Assembly: GCF_023703795.1 (NCBI RefSeq)
Contig: NZ_CP098518.1
Location: 1,178,001 to 1,242,000, forward strand
DNA length: 64,000 nucleotides
Direction of reading: 5' to 3'
From: Haloplanus sp. HW8-1
GTDB taxonomy: Archaea; Halobacteriota; Halobacteria; Halobacteriales; Haloferacaceae
This document shows, piece by piece, positions 7,090 to 15,330 of the stretch. How positions within the stretch are numbered: the first letter of the stretch is position 1; each line of letters begins with the position of its first letter. A model generated the notes under the pieces. The model saw nothing but the letters and a program-made list of their open reading frames with translations. It made no database searches and was not told where the DNA came from. A program made the position numbers and the translations under genes.

Positions 7090-7841
7090 ACCTCAGTGCA
7101 AGCACCATCGTAGACGTTCGTGATCGGGATGGTGAGTCTGCTGATAAACGCCCCTCTTACGTGGAAGACGCCTTGACTGAACCCAAGCGTCTCGGCTATC
7201 GGACGGGCCTTCCCGTGGTCGAGTCAGAGGATAATCCAGACGTGAAACTCGGTGGAAGCGTCCACGAACTGTATGGCAACTACGTTCGTAACGAGGATAT
7301 TCTGCTTCCCGATGCATCTTCGTTTCTCAGTGAACTGTTTGAATCCGATCTAATCAACTCGGTGGAGGATGCAAGTGAAGAGTTGAATACCGACGAATCT
7401 CTTATTCGGAAAGCCGTTGACCTACACGGAATTGAGATAGAAGACCATTCCACTGAACAGGAAACTTCGACGGAACAGTCGCTTACCCTACCCTCAGGCG
7501 AATCCTTCCCCTACAGTTTCCTGTCTGAACCAGTTTGGTCTGATAGCCGTGTTCTCACCCAACTGCTTGCCACGGACGGACTTGGAATCTCAGAGACGGC
7601 TACGTACCTATCCGACCAACTTGACGACGATGTAAGCACCTCCCAGATTCGTAAGGCGGCTGTCGAATGTGGGTTACTCGAAGGCAGTGTTAACGACGAC
7701 TCTAATTCCAGTAGTAACCTCTACACAAGTCCCATGAGTCGAAAGGGGTCACACAACACCCATACTGCTGGTTCAGGCAAGACCCTCAGTTCTCCGTGGG
7801 ACGATTCTGGTTCTGGTGACTCGAAAAACCCCTACAACTAA
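7086..7841 (+). CDS. Element protein with two HTH-like repeats (251 aa)
   Basis: A 251-residue protein of unknown function. Two segments resemble each other: about residues 78-118 (FLSELFESDLINSVEDASEE, then TDESLIRKAVDLHGIEI) and about residues 157-200 (VLTQLLATDGLGISETATYL, then STSQIRKAAVECGLL). Each looks like a helix-turn-helix with a final I-R-K-A core. The N-terminus (PSYVEDALTEPKRLGYRTGL) is a separate segment, and the last 50 residues are Ser/Gly-rich and probably disordered. It overlaps the preceding gene by 4 bp. It is probably a DNA-binding protein. Confidence 0.6.
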   Translation: MNLSASTIVDVRDRDGESADKRPSYVEDALTEPKRLGYRTGLPVVESEDNPDVKLGGSVHELYGNYVRNEDILLPDASSFLSELFESDLINSVEDASEELNTDESLIRKAVDLHGIEIEDHSTEQETSTEQSLTLPSGESFPYSFLSEPVWSDSRVLTQLLATDGLGISETATYLSDQLDDDVSTSQIRKAAVECGLLEGSVNDDSNSSSNLYTSPMSRKGSHNTHTAGSGKTLSSPWDDSGSGDSKNPYN

Positions 7842-7850
7842 CCTACCGAT

Positions 7851-8162
7851 ATGTCTTCCAAGAAACAACGGTTGGTGAAAGACAAATTGGATGACGGTAG
7901 TTACGTCTTCGACAGAGAATCCCTGTGTGAGAAAGAAATCGTTCAATACGTCTGTAGCCTTGTAGAGAACGGTGTCGGAATCGCAGTAACCCCGTTGAAC
8001 GTTCAGCAATTGATTCAGTCACAGTATCAAACCACAGGTGGAATCTGTCTCTTCGAGGTGGCTACGGCTATGGAAATCCACCTGTCTGATTTCAATTGTA
8101 CTGACGACCACTATTCCACGAAAATGGAGAACGATATACATCGGCATCAATACGAACAGTGA
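7851..8162 (+). CDS. Element protein of unknown function (103 aa)
   Basis: A 103-residue protein starting MSSKKQRLVKDKLDDGSYVF, with a helical middle (EKEIVQYVCSLVENGVGIAV, then VQQLIQSQYQTTGG). It may be another winged-helix fold, but no certain motif is seen. It follows the preceding gene by 9 bp and is the last convincing gene of the element. Its stop codon lies inside the first arm of a repeated inverted repeat (8153-8166). Confidence 0.5.
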   Translation: MSSKKQRLVKDKLDDGSYVFDRESLCEKEIVQYVCSLVENGVGIAVTPLNVQQLIQSQYQTTGGICLFEVATAMEIHLSDFNCTDDHYSTKMENDIHRHQYEQ

Positions 8163-8214
8163 CCTTAGACAGACAACAGGAATAGGCAATTCGTGTTTCT
8201 TTCACAGGTCACTG
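8153..8214. repeat. Compound inverted repeat, copy A
   Basis: CAGTGACCT (8157-8165) and AGGTCACTG (8206-8214) form a 9-bp inverted repeat with a 40-bp spacer. A short inner stem GAAT/ATTC lies in the middle. Copy B at 8812-8869 has identical arms and an identical spacer length. The outer edge CGAACAGTGACCTT (8153-8166) is matched in inverted orientation at 8860-8873. Confidence 0.65.
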
Positions 8215-8328
8215 AACGCAAATCTATTAGAAAGCCCTCAGACTGTTTCTAAGCGGCTTGAGTTGAATACGATACCTACCACTTACAATTCTATCAAACG
8301 TAACATAGAGCAATCTGACGCCGTTGAG

Positions 8329-8381
8329 TGTCACGTCTTCGACTTGACGAAGCGTGACATAACGTGAGACGTTAGTGTCAC
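8329..8381. other. Two overlapping, mutually exclusive hairpins
   Basis: TGTCACG-T-CTTCG (8329-8341) pairs with CGAAGCGTGACA (8348-8359). GTGACATAACGT (8354-8365) pairs with ACGTTAGTGTCAC (8369-8381) with a one-base bulge. The shared arm GTGACA at 8354-8359 cannot be in both. This is the layout of a switch or of overlapping binding sites. Confidence 0.45.
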
Positions 8382-8811
8382 ACAGAGCAATATGGCAGAT
8401 AGGCGTGACCGAAATTCCCACCTCAATCTGCTAAAAATATAGAAATCTCGAATCCCGATTAGACTATTCTCAGCCTCAATTGTTTTGACGGTGGTACGTC
8501 TGTGTCATGTAGGTACGTCTCGCGCTATATTATCGTCCACCCCAAATTATTTGACACTTTTGCCATAAATGCTAATTTTGTCCGTGTAGGGGCGTGTACC
8601 TCCCGAATTGCATATTGGAATCACTGTCTGGTACCACAGTTCTAAATTAGTAGGTTTGTTTGGGTACGTGGTACTACGATTTGCCTCAGAGTAGTGCAAA
8701 TCAATTCCTTACAGAGATATTAGTCTGTAATTAGTCGAAACTCTCTCATTTGTGATACAATAGCCACTCACTATTCTCCTATTCGAGTCGATTAGTGATT
8801 TCCCAAGCAAC

Positions 8812-8873
8812 CAGTGACCTACCCCGATCTACGAACTGGGGGGTTCCTGTTGCTCTTTGAAGGTCACTGTTCG
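8812..8873. repeat. Compound inverted repeat, copy B
   Basis: CAGTGACCT (8812-8820) and AGGTCACTG (8861-8869) with a 40-bp spacer and an inner stem GAAC/GTTC. Compared with copy A the arms are identical and the inner stem keeps pairing through a T-A to C-G exchange. It lies about 150 bp inside the right attachment core. Confidence 0.65.
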
Positions 8874-9003
8874 GGATATTCCAATAACCAGTAGGCATAA
8901 CAATAATCAGTGGGAATACTCATTTCCCTCGCGCACAGGCACGTCTAATAAAATATTTTGGCGATTCGACCGTCTTCTGTCGATTAGACTGTTAACTCTG
9001 TCC

Positions 9004-9873
9004 CTACAGACAAATTCCGAACACGGTGTTGGCCGTGTTGGCCCCACTGGAGGCGACGAGAAAGCCGCGGGCGCCCGAGCGGCCGGGGACGGCGGGCAGG
9101 ACGAGGACGGTGCCAACGGCCGCGGAGACGCCGGGGAGGTAGCCGACGAGCGCGCCCGCCCCGACGCCGGCGCCCGCCGTCCCGAACACCGTCCGTCCGT
9201 CGAGGGTCACCGCCGGGTCGGCCTGTGGCGGGACGCCCTCGCCGTCCAGCGCCTCGATCAGCACCGGCGCCCCGAACAGCCCGGCGAAGAGGGGAGCGAG
9301 GACGCCCCCGGTGGCGACGGGTCCGCTCGGATCCCGGTCGAGCGTCAGCCAGCCGAGGCCACCGGCGACGGCGAGGGTGGCCGTCGCGGCGAGGCGACGG
9401 CGCCAGGTGGGTTCGGTCGCGACGAGGACGACCGCCGCGCCGGCGAGCAGGAACGGGACGTGGCGCCTGAGCGCCGGGTAGACGGCGTCGACGGCGCGGG
9501 TCAGCGGGACGGCGACGGGGAGGGCGACGACGACGGCGACGCCGCTCCCGAGCGCCGAGAGACGGAGCGCCTCCCGACCCCGTCCGTCGAGCACCAGCCG
9601 ATGACCCGGGAGGGTGACGGCCGCCGTCGCGGGGTCCGGGACGCCCAGTGCGAGCGCCGGCACCACGTCGAGGAAGGTGTGGACGACGCCGGCCGCAAGC
9701 ATGGCCGCGCCGAGTGCGAGCGGCGGCCCGGGGACCGCCGACACGACCGAGGCCAGCAGTAGCGCGAAGTTGTTCGCGTGGAGCCCCGGCGTCAGCCCGC
9801 TGCACGTCCCGAGGGCGACGCCGACGAACGCGTAACCGAGGGTCGTCACGCCGACCGACGAGAGCGCGGCCAT
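9004..9873 (-). pseudogene. TctA-like permease, 5' fragment (split by the integrated element)
   Basis: Encodes the first 285 residues of a polytopic membrane protein of TctA/COG1784 type, then four residues read from the element before a stop. The family glycine motif is seen in CSGLTPGLHANNFALLL near residue 25, and a second related segment is GYLPGVSAAVGTVL. About eight membrane helices are present. The missing 120 C-terminal residues are at 2027-2401. The family transports organic anions or is uncharacterised in archaea; the substrate here is unknown. With the element integrated the gene is presumably inactive, and it would be restored by precise excision. Confidence 0.87.
9018..9030. repeat. 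attR core, 13-bp direct repeat
   Basis: CGAACACGGTGTT, identical to the left core at 2389-2401. Outside it the permease 5' fragment continues; inside it the element begins with AAATTC. It marks the right boundary of the integrated element. Confidence 0.88.
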
Positions 9874-9977
9874 CCCGCGACGGTGGGTGCGTCACCTGCC
9901 TTCAATCCCGGCACGGCCGCGTGGCTGGTCGGGGAGTGACTCGAAAGAATCGGGTGGTCGGGTGTCGGGCGTGCGCG

Positions 9978-10322
9978 TCAGCCGAAGAGTTCGCCGAGGC
10001 CCTCGCCGCTTGCCTCTTCGTCTTCGTCCTCTTCCTCCTCGGCGGCTTCCTCTTCCTCGGCCTCGTCGGCCGCTTCGTCGCCCTCGTCGTCGTCCTCGTC
10101 GTCGCCACCGGCGGCACCGCCGGCGGCGCCGCCCGCGGCGGGCGCGGCGGCGGCCGTCTCGATAGCCTCCTCGATGTCGACGTCCTCGAGGGCGGCGACC
10201 AGCGCCTTGACGCGGGACTGCTCCACGTCGACGCCGGCGGCTTCGAGGACCGCGGTCACGTTGTCTTCGTTGATCTCTTCGCCGGTCTCGTTCAGGATGA
10301 GTGCTGCGTAAACGTATTCCAT
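9978..10322 (-). CDS. rpl12: 50S ribosomal protein P1 (L12e-type stalk protein)
   Basis: A 114-residue acidic stalk protein. The N-terminal dimerisation domain [20 protein letters not shown] is typical of archaeal P1. An Ala/Gly hinge and a long Asp/Glu tail lead to the conserved end GLGELFG that recruits translation factors. It is the third gene of the L1-L10-P1 operon. The tail is repetitive and strongly acidic, as usual for haloarchaea. Confidence 0.95.
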   Translation of the reverse strand: MEYVYAALILNETGEEINEDNVTAVLEAAGVDVEQSRVKALVAALEDVDIEEAIETAAAAPAAGGAAGGAAGGDDEDDDEGDEAADEAEEEEAAEEEEDEDEEASGEGLGELFG

Positions 10323-10340
10323 TGTCGTGTATCTCCGTAG

Positions 10341-11402
10341 TTAGCCGAACATCGCGCCGAGACCCTCGCCGGCGTCGCCGCCGTCGTCGTCGTCATCGTC
10401 GGGGTCCGTGTCGGCGTCGGCGTCGCCGTCACCGTCGGCTTCGTCTTCAGTTTCGTCTTCGTCGCTCGGTTCCTCGTCGGCGTCCGTCGTCGCCGCCGGC
10501 GCGTCCACGCCGCGCAGTTCCTCGGGGAGCGCCTCGTCGTCGTCGATCACGGCCGCGATGGAGCGAACCTGACTGTCCGCTTTGGCCACGAGGTCCGGCA
10601 AGACGTCGGGGTCCTCGATGGCGGCGAAGAGTCCGAGCGCCTTGGCCTGACCGGCCGCCTTCGCGAGCAGCGTGCCCGCGGTGCGGGCCGTCGGGTAACT
10701 CGCGTTGACCGAGAGGTTGCGCGCGGCGGCCGCAGCCGACTCAACGTCGGCGCGGTACTCCGCGACGTCGATGGCGAGTTCGGCGGGTTCGAACAGGACG
10801 CCCTCGGAGTACACCGAGCGCAGATCCAGCCCGACTTCCTTGGGTTCGATACCCAGTTCGCCGAGGACGTTCGCGAGGTCGTTGCTGACCTCCTCGCCGG
10901 CTTCGAGCACCGTCGAGTCCGCGGTCACCTTGATCGAGCCGTCCATGATGCGGGCCTCCGCGCCCACCGTCTGGAGTTCGCCGACGAAGGGACCGGGATC
11001 GATCCCCGTGTCGCCCTCCGGGATCACGATGTCGTTGGGGGCGATTTCGCCAGCGTTGATCGGGGCGGGCGTCTTCGACGCTTCCAGCTGCTGGTAGAGG
11101 CCAAAGGGGTTGTCGTTGGTGCCGATGAGGGCGACCTGCCCCGAGACGTACCCGGAGAGGTCCTCGTGGCCGCCACCGACCTCGTCGAGCGCACGGCGGA
11201 GGAGCGTGTTCCGGATCATCCGGACGTCCGCGCTCCCGTGCAGGTCGCGACGCATGTTCTGGAGCTGTCGGCTCGGAATGCCGGCGACGCCGACGATGCC
11301 CACGCTGGTGTAGGACTCGATGAAGTCGACGAGTTCGTCGACCTCCTCGCGTTTCCACTGCGGGATCGTCTCGGTTCGCCGAGCGGCCTCGCTCTCGCTC
11401 AT
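10341..11402 (-). CDS. rpl10: 50S ribosomal protein L10 (P0)
   Basis: A 353-residue archaeal L10/P0, the base of the ribosomal stalk that anchors P1 dimers. The N-terminal rRNA-binding domain ([20 protein letters not shown], then [13 protein letters not shown]) and the inserted archaeal domain are present. The C-terminus is Asp-rich and ends GLGAMFG, the same terminal motif as P1. It overlaps the L1 stop by 4 bp (ATGA) and precedes P1 by 18 bp. Confidence 0.95.
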   Translation of the reverse strand: MSESEAARRTETIPQWKREEVDELVDFIESYTSVGIVGVAGIPSRQLQNMRRDLHGSADVRMIRNTLLRRALDEVGGGHEDLSGYVSGQVALIGTNDNPFGLYQQLEASKTPAPINAGEIAPNDIVIPEGDTGIDPGPFVGELQTVGAEARIMDGSIKVTADSTVLEAGEEVSNDLANVLGELGIEPKEVGLDLRSVYSEGVLFEPAELAIDVAEYRADVESAAAAARNLSVNASYPTARTAGTLLAKAAGQAKALGLFAAIEDPDVLPDLVAKADSQVRSIAAVIDDDEALPEELRGVDAPAATTDADEEPSDEDETEDEADGDGDADADTDPDDDDDDGGDAGEGLGAMFG

Positions 11403-12034
11403 GCCTCGACCTCCACGGACGGGCCCATCGTCGTCGTGACGTAGATGGAGTCGATGTTGAGCGGGCCCTTCTCCAGTGCCGCTTCGAGGCGACGGACGAT
11501 GACGTCGATGTTGTCCGCGATGTCCTCGGCGGACATGTCTTCTGCGCCGACGCGTGTGTGGAACGTGCGGCGGTCGCGGCTCCGAAGTTGGACCGTGTTT
11601 TTCATCCGCTCGACCGTCTCGACGACGTCGTCGTCGGGCTGGAGCGGCGTCGGCATCTTGCCGCGCGGCCCGAGGACGGTCCCGAGATAGCGGCCGATAT
11701 CCTGCATCATCGGCGCTTCCGCGACGAAGAAGTCGGTTTCGTCGGCGAGATCCTTGGCGGCGTCGTCGTCGTCCCCGAGGTCTTCGAGTTCGTCGGGGCT
11801 GAGGACGTCGTCCGCCACCTCCTCTGCACGGAGTGCGGTCTCACCGGTTGCAAAGACGACGATCTGCGTCTCCTGGCCGGTTCCGGCCGGCAGGACGACG
11901 CTCTCGTCGACGCGATTCGACGGGTCGTTGAGATCCAAGTCGCGCAGATTGACGGCGAGGTCGACCGTCTCGCGGAAGTTCCGCGGCGGCGCCTCGTCGA
12001 GTGCGCGAGAGACTGCTTGTTCTATATCTGCCAT
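11399..12034 (-). CDS. rpl1: 50S ribosomal protein L1
   Basis: A 211-residue L1, which forms the mobile L1 stalk of the ribosome and in archaea also represses its own mRNA. Conserved segments are [20 protein letters not shown], the central GKMPTPL and the C-terminal [13 protein letters not shown]. The ATG is preceded by GGAGGTGAAAG, a strong ribosome-binding site. It is the first gene of the L1-L10-P1 operon and has a structured leader that can bind L1. Confidence 0.95.
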   Translation of the reverse strand: MADIEQAVSRALDEAPPRNFRETVDLAVNLRDLDLNDPSNRVDESVVLPAGTGQETQIVVFATGETALRAEEVADDVLSPDELEDLGDDDDAAKDLADETDFFVAEAPMMQDIGRYLGTVLGPRGKMPTPLQPDDDVVETVERMKNTVQLRSRDRRTFHTRVGAEDMSAEDIADNIDVIVRRLEAALEKGPLNIDSIYVTTTMGPSVEVEA

Positions 12035-12070
12035 CTTTCACCTCCGTAGTACGCTTGCGCTCCTACGGGT

Positions 12071-12099
12071 CAGTGAAACAGGCGGTGGCCTGTCTCACC
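12071..12099 (-). promoter_or_regulatory. Probable L1-binding hairpin in the operon leader
   Basis: On the minus strand two short stems, GTGA/TCAC (12095-12098 with 12073-12076) and AGGC/GCCT (12088-12091 with 12080-12083), are separated by an asymmetric internal loop. This is the layout of the L1 site on 23S rRNA and of known archaeal L1 mRNA targets. It lies about 40 nt before the L1 ATG, matching the leader location reported in halobacterial L1 operons. L1 binding would shut off translation of the operon. Confidence 0.6.
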
Positions 12100-12150
12100 G
12101 GAAGGAGGTGGATGTCGGACTTAAGTCCGTCGAAGCGTCCGCAGAGGGAA

Positions 12151-13149
12151 TCAGGAGGGGGACGACCCCGTTTTCGTCGTCGCGGAGACGTTTCCACAGA
12201 CGTGGAGTCGGTCCGTCGGAAACGTGAGCCACCACTCCTCGCCGACGCGAAGGTCGCGGTCGGTGAAGGTCTCGACCGTGTCGCCGTCGACGGCGAAGGT
12301 GACGCGGTTGGTCGCGTCCTCGCGCACGATCCGTTCGACGGTGGCGCGCACGTCTCCGTCGTCGCCGATCCGTATCGCCTCTGGACGGATCGTGACGACG
12401 CCGTTCCCCGGCACGTCCAGCGCACGGCGGATCGACGGCGCGTCGTCGAGGTCGAGTGCGTTCGATCCCGTAAACCGGGCGACCATCGGCGAGGTCGGAC
12501 GCTCGAATATTTCTTCGGGCGTGCCGACCTGGACGACTCCCCCGTCGTTCATCACGGCGATCCGGTCGGCGAGCGCCCGCGCAGTCGTCCGGTTGTGGGT
12601 TACGTAAACCGCAGTCACGTCCGCGAGCACGTCCGCGAGGTCGTCCCGGAGCGTCTGCCGAGTCGGCACGTCGAGCGCTGCGAGGGGTTCGTCGAGCAAC
12701 ATCACCTCGGGGCGGATCGCCAGCGCACGGGCCAGCGCAACCCGCTGTTTCTCGCCACCCGAGAGCGTCGGGGGGTAGCGTTCGGTCAGATCAGGGACGC
12801 CGAGTGTGGAGAGTAGGCCGTCAGCGTCGCGCGTGTTCCCGTGGTATCGGCTTCCGAACTCCACGTTCTCGCGGACGGTCATGTGCGGGAAGAGCGCGTA
12901 GTCCTGGAAGACGAACCCGAAGTTCCGCCGTTCCGGGGGAGTGCCGCTCACCACCTCGCCGTCCAGCGTGACGGGACCCTCGTGTGGGTGAAAGCCCGCG
13001 ACCGTCTCCAGCAGGAGGGTCTTGCCGCTCCCGCTGGGACCGAGGATCACGAGGCTCTCGCCGCGTTCGACCTCGAACTCGGCGTCGACGTGAAAGGAGT
13101 CCGCGCCGTCGGCGGAGAACGTCGCCGAGACGTCGGCGTGGAGACTCAT
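12151..13149 (-). CDS. wtpC: Tungstate/molybdate ABC transporter, ATPase
   Basis: A 332-residue ABC ATPase with Walker A GPSGSGKT (about residues 37-44), Q-loop FQDYALFPHM, signature LSGGEKQRVALARAL and Walker B VMLLDEPLAALD. The switch His is in YVTHNRTTA. The C-terminal part (VVTIRPEAIRIGDD onward) is a TOBE-like oxyanion-sensing domain. It overlaps the permease gene by 4 bp (ATGA). Context with a WtpA-like binding protein and a ModE-like regulator points to tungstate or molybdate. The choice between the two cannot be made from sequence. Confidence 0.86.
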   Translation of the reverse strand: MSLHADVSATFSADGADSFHVDAEFEVERGESLVILGPSGSGKTLLLETVAGFHPHEGPVTLDGEVVSGTPPERRNFGFVFQDYALFPHMTVRENVEFGSRYHGNTRDADGLLSTLGVPDLTERYPPTLSGGEKQRVALARALAIRPEVMLLDEPLAALDVPTRQTLRDDLADVLADVTAVYVTHNRTTARALADRIAVMNDGGVVQVGTPEEIFERPTSPMVARFTGSNALDLDDAPSIRRALDVPGNGVVTIRPEAIRIGDDGDVRATVERIVREDATNRVTFAVDGDTVETFTDRDLRVGEEWWLTFPTDRLHVCGNVSATTKTGSSPS

Positions 13150-14126
13150 ACGATCCCTCCCGACGTCGTACTGTCGCTGGTTAGATACCGGACGAGCAGG
13201 AAGATGAGTGCGGACACGCCGAGGAGGATGAACGCGACGGCACCGCTCTCGGCGAGGCCACCCTGCAGGTAGGTGTTGTAGACGAACACGGGGGCGTGCT
13301 GGGCGGTCACCTTCCCGCCGGCCGGCGGGTAGAAAAAGGAGACGGAGTACGCGACGACGGCCACGGCACCGAACTCGGAGACGGCACGCGCCCAGGCGAG
13401 GACGCCCCCGGTGACCATCCCCCGGACCGCGAGGGGCGCGGTCACGCGGCGGAACGTGTCCCAGCGGTTCGCGCCGTGGATCCGGGAGGCGTACTCCAGT
13501 CGGTCGTCGATGGACTCGAACGCCTCCCGCGTCGCGTTGACCGCGTAGGGCGCGCTCACGAACGTCATGGCGAGCACCATCCCGATCATGCTGCCGAGCA
13601 CCGACACGTTCGGAAAGGCGCCGCCGGCGCCGAAACCAAAGAGGATGAGGATGCCGGCGACGCTGTGGGGGACGACCAGCGGCAGATCGACCAGGCTCTC
13701 GACCAACTGCTGGCCGGTAAAGCCCTTGGCGAACAGGTGGGCGAGCGGAACGCCGAAGAGCAGACTGATCACCGCCGCCAGTAGCGGTCCGTACACGCCG
13801 AGATAGAGCATTCGGTGGACGTCGGGGCTCAGCGCCTTCTCGACGATCAGCGACGGCCGCTGGCGGGCGACGAACAGGAACAGCGGGAGGGCGAGGGCGA
13901 TCATCAGGATGCTCCCCATCGTCGCCGCGGCGACGACGAAGGAGTCGCCGTGGACGAGGTACGCCGTGACCGCCGTGCTCGCGATCATGAAGAAGGCGTA
14001 CCACGTCGGCCGGCCGGCGGTGTACGCCACAGAGAACGCGAGCGCCTGTGCCACGACGAACGCCACCGCCAGCGATCCCCGGTCGATCCCGTCAAGGGAG
14101 AACCGCGTCTCAGTGCTCGCTGCCAT
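13146..14126 (-). CDS. wtpB: Tungstate/molybdate ABC transporter, permease
   Basis: A 326-residue membrane protein with about eight hydrophobic helices. The EAA loop that docks on the ATPase is visible as YASRIHGANRWDTFRRVTAPLA. The first two helices (residues 18-60) precede the core permease fold. It lies between the binding-protein gene and the ATPase gene in one operon. The assignment to WtpB type is by context with the WtpA-like protein. Confidence 0.85.
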   Translation of the reverse strand: MAASTETRFSLDGIDRGSLAVAFVVAQALAFSVAYTAGRPTWYAFFMIASTAVTAYLVHGDSFVVAAATMGSILMIALALPLFLFVARQRPSLIVEKALSPDVHRMLYLGVYGPLLAAVISLLFGVPLAHLFAKGFTGQQLVESLVDLPLVVPHSVAGILILFGFGAGGAFPNVSVLGSMIGMVLAMTFVSAPYAVNATREAFESIDDRLEYASRIHGANRWDTFRRVTAPLAVRGMVTGGVLAWARAVSEFGAVAVVAYSVSFFYPPAGGKVTAQHAPVFVYNTYLQGGLAESGAVAFILLGVSALIFLLVRYLTSDSTTSGGIV

Positions 14127-14180
14127 TGATGTCGTTATTCCCGTTCAGAAACATAGCTGTGTCGGAGCGGTGAGGCTCCG

Positions 14181-15323
14181 TTAGAGTTCGAGCGGGCCGA
14201 GGCTACTTTTCGCCGAAGCGACGTTCATGACGCGATCCGGCACGGCATCCTGACCGCTCTTGGGAACGACGATGGGGTCGACCGGCACCAGACCCTGTTC
14301 TTCGAGGATCGACCGACCGGCGTCGGAGCCGAAGTACTCGATCCACGCGGCGCCCGCCTCGGGGTTGGGGGCGACACTCGGGACGGTCATCCCGTAGGCG
14401 ATGGGTGCCCCGGTGAAGGTTCCGCTGCTGGTCTCGACTTCCGCCTTCGCGTAGTGTTCGGCGTACTTGCTCGTCGCCTTCGAGAGGTCGACCTGGGGCT
14501 GGAGATCGATGAACGGCATGTCCGCCGTACTGGAGATGGACTGATAGTAGAAGGCGTAATCGAGGGCGCCGGATTCGAGCTGGCCCTTGAGTTTGGTTTC
14601 GGTCCCCGTCGGGACGGTGGAGTTCTCGCGGAGCGTCTCGTAGGTGGACTGGTCGTAGAGCGCGCTCCCCTCGAACTCCTTGGCACCGAGTTGCTGGGTC
14701 ATGACCGCGCGATACCCGCCGGGGTCGACCGCGGGGTCGGAGTGGCCGATGGTGACGTCGTCACGCGACAGGATCTCCCACCAGTTGTCCGCCGAGATCT
14801 CGTCCGCCCCCGGCGAATCCTCTCGGTACTGGATCGACATCGAGTTGGTGGTGAAGATAGTGTACCAGTCCCCGAAGTCGGGGACGATACGGTTCCGGAT
14901 GAGCCGGAAATCCGAAGTGCCGAGGACCGAGGCTTTCCGGCCCTGCTGAGTGATCTTCTGAGTCGAGGCGACCGAGCCCTTCGGTTCGCGGTTCACGTCG
15001 ACGCCGTACTCCTCCTCGAACTGGGGTTCGGCCTGGCTGAACGCCGCCGCGAGGCTGCCGGCGTGGAAGATGGTCATCGAGCCGCTGACCGGGTCCGGCG
15101 TGCTCGTCCCCGTCGGCGTATCCGTCGTCCCGCCGCTGGTGTCCGTCGACCCGTCCGTCGCCGTGGCCGTCGCGGTCGCTTCGCTGCCGCCACCGCCCCC
15201 ACTGCCACCGGAACAGCCTGCCAGTCCTGCCATACCGACGGCCCCGAGCCCTTTCAGTACGTCACGCCGCGACCGACCCCGAACGACCTGCTTCCAGTGT
15301 TCGTACTGCTCTCGTTGTTTCAT
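14181..15323 (-). CDS. wtpA: Tungstate/molybdate-binding lipoprotein (WtpA-like)
   Basis: A 380-residue periplasmic-type binding protein. It begins with a twin-arginine signal (RSRRDVLKGLGAVG) ending in the lipobox LAGC, so it is exported folded and anchored by lipid. WtpA hallmarks are FHAGSLAAAFSQAEPQFEEE and SDPAVDPGGYRAVM. The long upstream extension of the frame to 15866 overlaps the divergent regulator and is rejected. The start at 15323 puts the signal at the N-terminus; an ATG three codons upstream is possible. It heads the wtpA-wtpB-wtpC operon. Confidence 0.87.
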   Translation of the reverse strand: MKQREQYEHWKQVVRGRSRRDVLKGLGAVGMAGLAGCSGGSGGGGGSEATATATATDGSTDTSGGTTDTPTGTSTPDPVSGSMTIFHAGSLAAAFSQAEPQFEEEYGVDVNREPKGSVASTQKITQQGRKASVLGTSDFRLIRNRIVPDFGDWYTIFTTNSMSIQYREDSPGADEISADNWWEILSRDDVTIGHSDPAVDPGGYRAVMTQQLGAKEFEGSALYDQSTYETLRENSTVPTGTETKLKGQLESGALDYAFYYQSISSTADMPFIDLQPQVDLSKATSKYAEHYAKAEVETSSGTFTGAPIAYGMTVPSVAPNPEAGAAWIEYFGSDAGRSILEEQGLVPVDPIVVPKSGQDAVPDRVMNVASAKSSLGPLEL

Positions 15324-15330
15324 TGGTAGC

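Larger units (their letters stand above)
8163..9017. other. Non-coding right-end block of the element
   Basis: About 0.85 kb without a convincing gene. It holds the two compound inverted repeats (8153-8214, 8812-8873), two mutually exclusive hairpins at 8329-8381, and the AT-rich run up to the right core. A frame at 8038-8367 overlaps the previous gene and ends in the hairpins, and I judge it to be chance. Confidence 0.55.
2389..9030. mobile_element. Integrated element (6.6 kb) inserted in a permease gene
   Basis: A segment of 6629 bp (one core copy plus interior) is visibly more AT-rich than both flanks and uses different codons. It is bounded by 13-bp direct repeats, with a tyrosine-recombinase gene near its left end. 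The flanking permease halves join perfectly in frame when the segment is removed. Contents from left to right are a RHH/HTH protein, integrase, a 1.3-kb repeat-rich non-coding block, two overlapping RHH microproteins, an HTH protein, and four proteins of unknown function, ending in a 0.85-kb non-coding block with paired inverted repeats. I see no capsid, spike, packaging or recognisable replication gene, so whether it is a provirus, satellite or integrative plasmid is open. Confidence 0.9.

Noticed and set aside
8038-8367. 109-residue frame overlapping the 103-residue gene
   Set aside because: It overlaps a better-supported gene in another frame and ends inside hairpins; its first half is the shadow of that gene.
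8984-9895. Long arginine-rich frames opposite and beside GC-rich genes, for example here and across 45.9-50.8 kb
   Set aside because: They are shadows of genes in other frames, recognisable by Arg/Pro/Gly-rich low-complexity translation.
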